A stretch of 12,171 nt of DNA, taken from an uncultured Mollicutes bacterium (GTDB lineage Bacteria; Bacillota_I; Bacilli_A; RF39; UBA660). Below the pieces are notes generated by a model. That model was not told the DNA's origin. It made no database searches and worked only from the letters and a program-made list of their open reading frames with translations. Position 1 is the first letter of the stretch. Each line of letters opens with the position of its first letter. Location of the stretch: NCBI GenBank assembly GCA_900543055.1, contig UQQI01000045.1:1-12171 (forward strand), in the 5' to 3' direction. Below are positions 1 through 5,424 of the stretch, in pieces. The translations under genes and the position numbers were made by a program.

Positions 1-217
1 GTATCTTTCCAATATCAGTATCTAAAAATAAATCAAAATGTTTTCTTTTAACATGTACATTTAAAACATTCCTCTCTAAATTTAAATATTTAATTTCTTT
101 TATTTTTAAATCAAGTATCTTTTCGAGTAAACAAATTAGTAAATCTTTATTTTCTTCTTTCATAAATACTTCTTTAAATGCCGCATCATATCGACAAGTA
201 TAAAATTGTTTTTCCAT
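1..217 (-). CDS. Rpn-family recombination-promoting nuclease / putative transposase, N-terminal part (cut by window edge)
   Basis: Only the first 72 codons lie in the window. The ATG at 217-215 follows a strong AGGAGGG ribosome binding site (223-229) with a 5-base gap. The N-terminus has the pattern CRYDAAFKEVFMKEENKDLL (residues 8-27), typical of the Rpn/COG5464 PD-(D/E)XK nuclease family, in which a short conserved head leads into the nuclease fold. HFDLFLDTD at residues 60-68 would supply the first catalytic Asp (probably D62); the expected ExQ/K strand lies outside the window. Known family members cut DNA and promote RecA-independent recombination, and many are annotated as transposases. 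The gene lies just downstream of the terminator of the next minus-strand operon and should have its own promoter; a poor AATAAT-like -10 at 235-240 is the only candidate. Whether the gene is intact cannot be judged. Confidence 0.82.
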   Translation of the reverse strand, partial: MEKQFYTCRYDAAFKEVFMKEENKDLLICLLEKILDLKIKEIKYLNLERNVLNVHVKRKHFDLFLDTDIGKI

Positions 218-260
218 ATAATCCCTCCTATCTTATTATTCAAAAAAAATTTTAAACACA

Positions 261-293
261 AAGAAAAAAATAGTAAGAAAATTCCTACTATTT
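261..293 (-). terminator. Rho-independent terminator ending the 120-aa/VWA/MoxR/ankyrin operon
   Basis: On the minus strand an 8-bp stem (AAATAGTA paired with TACTATTT, arms at 286-293 and 268-275) encloses a loop of about 10 bases and runs into a T-rich tract (270-261). The TAG stop of the ankyrin gene (290-288) lies inside the first arm. The stem has few GC pairs, so its strength is uncertain, but its position right at the operon end supports the call. Confidence 0.72.
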
Positions 294-995
294 GTAAATT
301 AATTTTTTTATATCTTCTCTATAACTTTCTAATGTCTCTTCTACTTCACTAATTAAATCTTTTGGTTCTTCTTTTTTAGAAATTTCAATGTCTCTTTCAA
401 AAATACTTTTATCAAATTCTACACTTCCACTAGAATCTAAAAATGTTTGATTTAAAGAATTAATATTATTAATATAAGCACCTGCTTGAACTAACATATT
501 AAAGCATTCACTTTGATTATGCATCTTAGCACTCATTAAAGCACTATCTCCATCTAAACATCTTTTATTTATATCTGCTCCAAAGAGTATTAATATTTCA
601 AGTATTTCTTTATTTCCATGTCTTGCACTAGCCATAACTGCAGTAGTTAAATAATCATTTACTTGATCAACATTAGCTCCCGCCTTAATTAAAGTAATAA
701 ATGTTTTTATATAATTCTTTCTAGCACAAATAAGCAATGCATAATCCCCTTTTTTAGAATTCTTATATTCTATATCTGCTCCATTATAAATAAGTTCTAA
801 AACACGATTAAAATCATCATTAAAACCTTTTTTAGAAATAATATTTAAAAGTTCACTACCAAGACTCTCTTTCTCACTATCACTTACACTCTTAATTTTA
901 CTTCTAAATTCTTTAATACTCTTATCATCTAATCCATATTTATTTAAAATACTAATTCTATTATCATTTAAACTACTTAAACTATTATTATTCAT
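288..995 (-). CDS. Ankyrin-repeat protein, last gene of the MoxR-VWA operon
   Basis: This 235-aa protein has no signal peptide or membrane segment, so it is probably cytosolic. Residues 1-50 are helical and unassigned. Ankyrin repeats follow at about 50-80 (degenerate), 81-113, 114-146 and 147-179, with a partial unit near 180-187. They show the usual alternation of helix pairs and loops, with IKAGANVDQVN, LFGADINKRC and VQAGAYINNIN at the repeat ends. The tail from 200 on is Lys/Glu-rich and probably helical. Ankyrin repeats bind proteins and give no enzymatic function by themselves. The ATG (995-993) overlaps the end of the MoxR-like gene by 8 bases, so the two are probably translationally coupled and made in a fixed ratio. 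This makes it a plausible partner or target-recognition subunit of the ATPase (inference). Confidence 0.9.
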   Translation of the reverse strand: MNNNSLSSLNDNRISILNKYGLDDKSIKEFRSKIKSVSDSEKESLGSELLNIISKKGFNDDFNRVLELIYNGADIEYKNSKKGDYALLICARKNYIKTFITLIKAGANVDQVNDYLTTAVMASARHGNKEILEILILFGADINKRCLDGDSALMSAKMHNQSECFNMLVQAGAYINNINSLNQTFLDSSGSVEFDKSIFERDIEISKKEEPKDLISEVEETLESYREDIKKLIYK

Positions 996-2742
996 TTATC
1001 TTCACTTTAACCTTTTCTTTTTTAATATTAGAAGATAATCTAATAACATCATCTACAGAAGAATAATCACTATCACTAACTTTATCTAAATAAGAAACAT
1101 CTGAAATATTTTTAGAAATATCTAAATTATAAATATTAAAATTATTATCATCTACAGTTTTTCCATAAACTAAACAATTAATATTAAATGAACCAAAACT
1201 AAGTTCTAAAGCATCATCATTAACTTGTTTAGCACTCTTTTCTTGACTCTTATAAACCTCAATCATAAAATTAATAAAATTCTTAATATCCTCAAAAAAA
1301 GCACTTGGAACTATTGGATAATTACACATAAGTCTATATTTAAAATTACCATCATTATCTATATCATTAACAACAATTAATTTTAATCCATTTTTTTCTT
1401 TTAAAAGAAAACCATTTTCATATACTTTAATACCTACTTTAGAAGCATTCTTAACTAATTTATCAACTAAATCATAACGTGATAAATCAGGCATATTTAT
1501 ACTACCAATATCAACCCATTCATTATCAGAACTTTTAAAAATATCATAACCTCTTTTTACATAAGCACTTTCATCAAAAAAATTACTAATAAATTTAGGT
1601 TCTTCAACATGAGAAACAAGTCTTCCATTTTCAAGTTCTATTCTTTTTTCTTCTTCTAACTTACTAAATCTTTCTTTATATTCACGAGTTACTTTATCTA
1701 ACTCATCCATCTTAGCATTTAACTTATTAAAAGTATCTTTATATATATTTCTAGCAATTAAACTATTAATACTTTCTTTATTTATATCTTCATCATTCTT
1801 ACTACTTTTCATACTATTAATAAGATTATATAACTCTGTATTATTATTTGCTACTTCACTTTCAAAAGTCTTAATATCATCTAAAGATTTAAACATATTT
1901 TTAATAATAGAATTATAAATAACATGTTTAGGAGCATTTGCTCTTTTTAATAACCTATCAGCATCTTCTAAAGCAATTAACATCTCAGAACAAGCTGGAA
2001 GTCTTTTATATATTTCACGATTGTTATATGCTTCTTCATACATTAAAGTAACTAAATTAAGTAATCCATCATTTACTTTATTTTCTTTTTCTTCAATTAA
2101 TAATCTATTTGCAAGTTTAAAAAACAATTCTGGTCTCATTAAGTCTAGTCTTATTATTCTAAGTCTTCTAGATAATGGACCAGATACTTCTTCTCTCATA
2201 TCATTTTTACAAAATATTACTTGTAAATGTGACTTAAATTCATCTTTTACTTCTAAATCTCCATGTTGTGTAGAATTAATTTTTCCATCTTGTAGTAATT
2301 GTAAGAAAAAAGCATCTGTTTCTTCTCTTGCTTTATCATATTCATCTATAAATAGAATAACTCTATGTCCCTCATTTGCTTTTTTTATTGCTTCTACTAA
2401 CTTACCTGGTATATTTACTTTACTTCCGTCTCTTGTAATTGCTGCACTTACATTTATATCTTCAAATAATTCTGATTTACCAGTAGTTGCATCACATTGA
2501 TAACTTATCATTTCTGTTTTATCATCAACCATTTTTTTACATATCTCAGTATAAGTTTTTGCAAAAGCAGTCTTTCCTGCACCTGGAGGTCCTTCTAAAC
2601 ATATTGCATAAATATCTTGACCAATTTGTTTTTCTTCTTCATCTATCATGTATAAAGCATTATATGTATCATACAATAACTCTTCAGTTGCATAATAACC
2701 AATCTCTTCGATTTTATCTTTCATATCATTATAATCAATCAT
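988..2742 (-). CDS. MoxR-like AAA+ ATPase (dynein-related AAA_5 type) with long C-terminal extension
   Basis: The 584-aa protein carries a full AAA+ core: Walker A GPPGAGKT at 51-58, Walker B VILFIDEYDKA at 128-138 (D133, E134), a sensor-1 Asn in FCKND (N180), and the arginine-finger stretch GPLSRRLR at 188-195. RLPACSEM (247-254) fits the sensor-2/lid position. MoxR ATPases are hexameric remodelling machines that usually work with a VWA partner, and a VWA gene lies directly upstream, 9 bases away. The usual MoxR length is about 300-350 aa. Here about 250 extra residues follow: a charged coiled-coil-like stretch near 335-375 and a domain at about 380-584 that I do not recognise. The start ATG (2742-2740) follows AGGGGA, which overlaps the upstream stop codon. 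Its end overlaps the ankyrin start. All key ATPase residues are present, so it should be active. Confidence 0.93.
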   Translation of the reverse strand: MIDYNDMKDKIEEIGYYATEELLYDTYNALYMIDEEEKQIGQDIYAICLEGPPGAGKTAFAKTYTEICKKMVDDKTEMISYQCDATTGKSELFEDINVSAAITRDGSKVNIPGKLVEAIKKANEGHRVILFIDEYDKAREETDAFFLQLLQDGKINSTQHGDLEVKDEFKSHLQVIFCKNDMREEVSGPLSRRLRIIRLDLMRPELFFKLANRLLIEEKENKVNDGLLNLVTLMYEEAYNNREIYKRLPACSEMLIALEDADRLLKRANAPKHVIYNSIIKNMFKSLDDIKTFESEVANNNTELYNLINSMKSSKNDEDINKESINSLIARNIYKDTFNKLNAKMDELDKVTREYKERFSKLEEEKRIELENGRLVSHVEEPKFISNFFDESAYVKRGYDIFKSSDNEWVDIGSINMPDLSRYDLVDKLVKNASKVGIKVYENGFLLKEKNGLKLIVVNDIDNDGNFKYRLMCNYPIVPSAFFEDIKNFINFMIEVYKSQEKSAKQVNDDALELSFGSFNINCLVYGKTVDDNNFNIYNLDISKNISDVSYLDKVSDSDYSSVDDVIRLSSNIKKEKVKVKINE

Positions 2743-2751
2743 ACTTTTCCC

Positions 2752-4440
2752 CTACTTTCTTCTTTGCAATGTTTTATTGTTAGAGACAAAGCAAAGAGTT
2801 TCAAATCTATTTTCATTAACTTTAATTAAACCATTTATTATATCTTCTGCACTATTTGCTTGATAAATAAATCCTTTAAATCTACCCAAATCATATTTAG
2901 TAAAATAATTTTCAAAACAAAACCAATAAACTTTAGCTTTTTGAGATAAACAAATAACTTCACTCAAAGGATCAAAATCAGAAAATACAACACACTTCTC
3001 ACATTCCTTAGACAATAAATAATCATCAATATCTCTATTTATAAATTTATTAGTAACTTTAGAATTTCTAATAAATCTATCACTATTATTATAACTGTAT
3101 CCACTATATCCTGCACTTTCTAATATACTAACAAGTTCATCTATCGTAATATTTTTATCAATCTTATCTATCTGTACATTAACTCTTTCATTAAAACCAA
3201 TTAAAACTTTAACATTCTTTTTAAGAAGTTCAATTGCTATTACTGCTAACATATTAGTATACTCACTCATACTACCAGACATATCAAAATAAAATGATAA
3301 TGGTACATTCTCACTTACTCCATTCGCATACTGATACCCATACTTATCTTCTAATACTTTATTAAGTTGTTCAGTTTCTAAATGTACAATCATATCTTTA
3401 ACTTCCCATTTATGAAAACCATGAGTTTTAGAAAAAGAATTACTCCTAATATTTAGATCAGTATCTCTCTTACAAAATCTTTGATTTAAAAACTTACTAA
3501 TTAAAGTTCTAACTAAACTATCTGGTATACTAGAATACTTACTAGTATCAATACTATATCCATCTTTTCTATCTCTATCTTTAAAAGATGGAAGAGAAGA
3601 TAATTCTTCTAAGAACTTACTATTTTGATCACTAAGTTCATAATCATCCTTTTCAAGTGACTCTTCAGATATATCTTCATCTGGTTTCAAAGATTCTCTT
3701 TCTAAGTTTAATTTCTTTTTAGAATACTCATCTAATTTATCTCTTAATTCTTGTAGTTTTTCTTTTCTTTCATCTATTGACTCACCATTTTCTTGACTAT
3801 TACCTGCATTACTAAAATTATCACTTTTCTCATTTAAAGTATTCTCTTCACTTGAAGAATTCTCACTACCAGAAGTTGAACTAGTACTGCTATCATTACT
3901 TTGACTAATCTCATCAAAGTCTTTTTCTAAATCATTACTATTATCAGATGAATCATTTTCTTGACTATTACCTGTATTACTAGAATTATCACTTTTCTCA
4001 TCTATAGTATTCTCTTTACTTGAAGAATTTTCACTATCAGAAGTTGAACTAGTACTGCTATCATTACTTTGACTAGTATCATCAAAGTCTTTTTCCAACT
4101 CATTACTATTATCAGATGAATCATTTTCTTGACTATTTCCTGTATTACTATAATTATCACTTTTCTCATCTAAAGTATTCTCTTCACTTGAAGAATTCTC
4201 ACTATCAGAAGTTGAACTAGAACTACTACTATCATTACTTTGTCTAGTCTCATCAAATTCTTTTTCTAACTCATCACCATTATCAAATAACGAATCATCT
4301 TCATTACTACTTAAATTATCATTATCACTAAAATTATCTTGATCAGCATCCAAATTATCTAAATCTTCTTTTTCTTTTTCAGTTATTTCATTTTCTAATA
4401 TTTCTTCTAAATTACTTTTTTCAAATTTCCAAAATCTCAT
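2752..4440 (-). CDS. VWA-domain protein with acidic Ser/Asn-rich repeat tract, partner of the MoxR-like ATPase
   Basis: The protein has 562 aa. Residues 1-50 are acidic. Residues 57-220 hold three near-identical 50-57-residue units very rich in Ser, Asn, Asp and Glu, probably disordered. Residues 222-285 are charged and helical, and the VWA domain lies at about 380-545. The MIDAS motif DMSGS is intact (D386, S388, S390), and VVFSDFDP (484-491) supplies the later Asp. The usual Thr of the second MIDAS loop is not evident: the GYSGYSYNN region near 444-452 offers only Ser. VWA proteins of this type bind MoxR ATPases and pass on cargo or metal-dependent adhesion, as in ViaA and CoxE. There is no secretion signal. 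The gene follows the 120-aa ORF by 11 bases without a clear ribosome binding site (translational coupling likely), and the MoxR-like gene begins 9 bases after its stop codon. Confidence 0.9.
   Translation of the reverse strand: MRFWKFEKSNLEEILENEITEKEKEDLDNLDADQDNFSDNDNLSSNEDDSLFDNGDELEKEFDETRQSNDSSSSSSTSDSENSSSEENTLDEKSDNYSNTGNSQENDSSDNSNELEKDFDDTSQSNDSSTSSTSDSENSSSKENTIDEKSDNSSNTGNSQENDSSDNSNDLEKDFDEISQSNDSSTSSTSGSENSSSEENTLNEKSDNFSNAGNSQENGESIDERKEKLQELRDKLDEYSKKKLNLERESLKPDEDISEESLEKDDYELSDQNSKFLEELSSLPSFKDRDRKDGYSIDTSKYSSIPDSLVRTLISKFLNQRFCKRDTDLNIRSNSFSKTHGFHKWEVKDMIVHLETEQLNKVLEDKYGYQYANGVSENVPLSFYFDMSGSMSEYTNMLAVIAIELLKKNVKVLIGFNERVNVQIDKIDKNITIDELVSILESAGYSGYSYNNSDRFIRNSKVTNKFINRDIDDYLLSKECEKCVVFSDFDPLSEVICLSQKAKVYWFCFENYFTKYDLGRFKGFIYQANSAEDIINGLIKVNENRFETLCFVSNNKTLQRRK
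3781..4272 (-). repeat. Three tandem coding repeats of about 168-171 bp inside the VWA gene
   Basis: The units run 4272-4102 (57 codons), 4101-3934 (56 codons) and about 3933-3781 (last unit cut short). Each begins with (E/D)LEK(E/D)FD, continues through QSNDSS, SENSS and NTLDEKSDN-like blocks, and ends with GNSQEN. The copies are also very similar at DNA level, for example the repeated TTGACTATT and TCATCAAA blocks. This points to recent duplication rather than ancient divergence. The encoded segment is acidic and low in hydrophobic residues, so it probably acts as a flexible linker. Confidence 0.93.
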
Positions 4441-4451
4441 TTTTAACTATA

Positions 4452-4814
4452 CTATCTCTTTTTTTGAAATACATGATTACTATCATTAAAACTAATTGAA
4501 AAATTGCTTTCTGCTTTTCTAATTAATTTACCATTTAAATCAAATAACCATGAAACTTTCTTCTTATCTTCAAAAATTTGTAATTTATTATTTTCAACTC
4601 CAATAGAACTTATTTTATTAGAAGTTGAATATACTCTCTCTTTTTGTTTTCCGTCTTTAGAAGATATTACAACAAAACCATAATGTTCCCCTCCAACCAT
4701 AATACCAGGCATTAAAGAGCAACTACTATAACCTTCAATATTTTTTAAAAGAATATCAAAATAATTATCTAATCTTATGCATATTGGATTTAATATTTTA
4801 GAATTATCATCCAT
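4452..4814 (-). CDS. Unknown 120-aa protein, first gene of the MoxR-VWA operon
   Basis: I do not recognise this protein. It is small and soluble, with no signal peptide or membrane helix. The N-terminal third (residues 10-28) could form a helix. The rest alternates short strands and turns, such as HYGFVVISSKDGK and NKLQIFEDKKKVSWLFDLNGKLI (split here at 44-56 and 76-98), resembling one or two propeller-like beta-meander units. Cysteines occur only at 12 and 32. The ATG (4814-4812) follows a clear GGAGGC site (4821-4826) with a 6-base gap. This is the strongest ribosome binding site of the operon, as expected for its first gene. Its stop lies 11 bases before the VWA start. The position suggests a regulatory, adaptor or substrate role in the ATPase system, but nothing in the sequence shows which. 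Confidence 0.75.
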   Translation of the reverse strand: MDDNSKILNPICIRLDNYFDILLKNIEGYSSCSLMPGIMVGGEHYGFVVISSKDGKQKERVYSTSNKISSIGVENNKLQIFEDKKKVSWLFDLNGKLIRKAESNFSISFNDSNHVFQKKR

Positions 4815-4838
4815 AAGAACGCCTCCAATTAATTATTT

Positions 4839-4844
4839 ATAATA
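4839..4844 (-). promoter_or_regulatory. Putative -10 element for the 120-aa/VWA/MoxR/ankyrin operon
   Basis: TATTAT read on the minus strand lies about 25 bases before the 120-aa start codon and is followed by an AT-rich leader and the GGAGGC ribosome binding site. No convincing -35 is seen at the normal spacing (T-rich DNA there), so the exact site is tentative. The position in a divergent intergenic region makes some promoter certain to exist here. Confidence 0.4.
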
Positions 4845-4902
4845 GCATAATCAAAAAAAGATTAAAAGTAATTTTTTCTAACAACTAAAATATACAAATT
4901 CG

Positions 4903-4930
4903 TTGCTTATTATATAAATAATGTTATAAT
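4903..4930 (+). promoter_or_regulatory. Extended -10 promoter for the 151-aa and 988-aa genes
   Basis: TTGCTT (4903-4908) is followed after 16 bases by a perfect TATAAT (4925-4930), preceded by TG one base upstream (4922-4923), which makes an extended -10. Transcription would start near 4937, giving a leader of about 20 bases before the ATG at 4957. The site faces away from the operon promoter near 4840. Confidence 0.68.
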
Positions 4931-4956
4931 AACTAACTATTAGAAAGGAACTAGTT

Positions 4957-5412
4957 ATGATTAGTACAAATACACCAAATTACAAAATTAAAGATTTGGA
5001 AGAACTAATAATTTTAGATTATCCTCTTCTTTTAAAAACACTTACTGAAAGTGAATTACTAGAAACTAAAGCAACTATCTATGTAAACAAAGAACAAAAC
5101 TATGCTGTTTATAATAATATAGAAGTATCTTTAAAATATAAAAATGAAAATGATTTAAAGAAAATCTATGACGCTCTTATAAGAGGAACTAATGCTTTCT
5201 TAGAAACATACAACTTAAATAATCCTAAAGAACAAATTAGAGAAATTACAGTTGGATTAAATAGAAATGCTTTAAGTGAATATTTAACAGATGAGAAACA
5301 CCCAAAAACAAAAACTTGTCAAGCCCTTTATTTTGGAAGATACTCAATTGAAAATGATTACCACTATAATGGAGATTGGGAGTCAGGCCAAAGACTAATT
5401 TTAAAAAAATAA
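4957..5412 (+). CDS. Stand-alone 151-aa relative of the C-terminus of the downstream 988-aa protein
   Basis: Residues 36-151 align with the last 116 or so residues of the next gene's product. IYVNKEQNYAVYNNIEV matches IYVYKDKGYAIINTSEI. The helix LKKIYDALIRGTNAFLETYN matches LKKIYNAFLRGVNAFVDKYN (13 of 20 identical), and both proteins end in a YNGD block followed by a hydrophobic strand and Lys-Lys. It lacks the Cys-rich motif and Gly-Ala-Gly loop that open the module in the large protein; its first 35 residues are unrelated to that part. The strand-helix-strand order looks somewhat like half of a GNAT-type fold (inference). AAGGA at 4945-4949 with a 7-base gap fixes the ATG, and the gene has its own promoter. 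The next gene starts 12 bases after its stop, so the two are co-transcribed. Function unknown; it may be a partner, regulator or decoy of the larger protein. Confidence 0.85.
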   Translation: MISTNTPNYKIKDLEELIILDYPLLLKTLTESELLETKATIYVNKEQNYAVYNNIEVSLKYKNENDLKKIYDALIRGTNAFLETYNLNNPKEQIREITVGLNRNALSEYLTDEKHPKTKTCQALYFGRYSIENDYHYNGDWESGQRLILKK

Positions 5413-5424
5413 GGAGATGAAAAT

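Noticed and set aside
2021..2783. Two plus-strand open frames of 159 and 98 codons opposite the MoxR-like gene
   Set aside because: They lie antisense to a gene with clear AAA+ motifs, have no ribosome binding sites or recognisable domains, and their composition is that of back-translated coding DNA.
3781..4272. Regular repeats considered as a CRISPR array
   Set aside because: The units are about 170 bp, in frame, contiguous without spacers and encode an acidic protein tract.
4957..5412. 151-aa gene as a frameshifted remnant of a full leucine-rich-repeat gene
   Set aside because: It has its own promoter, ribosome binding site and intact frame, and the DNA upstream shows no trace of the missing Cys-rich part.
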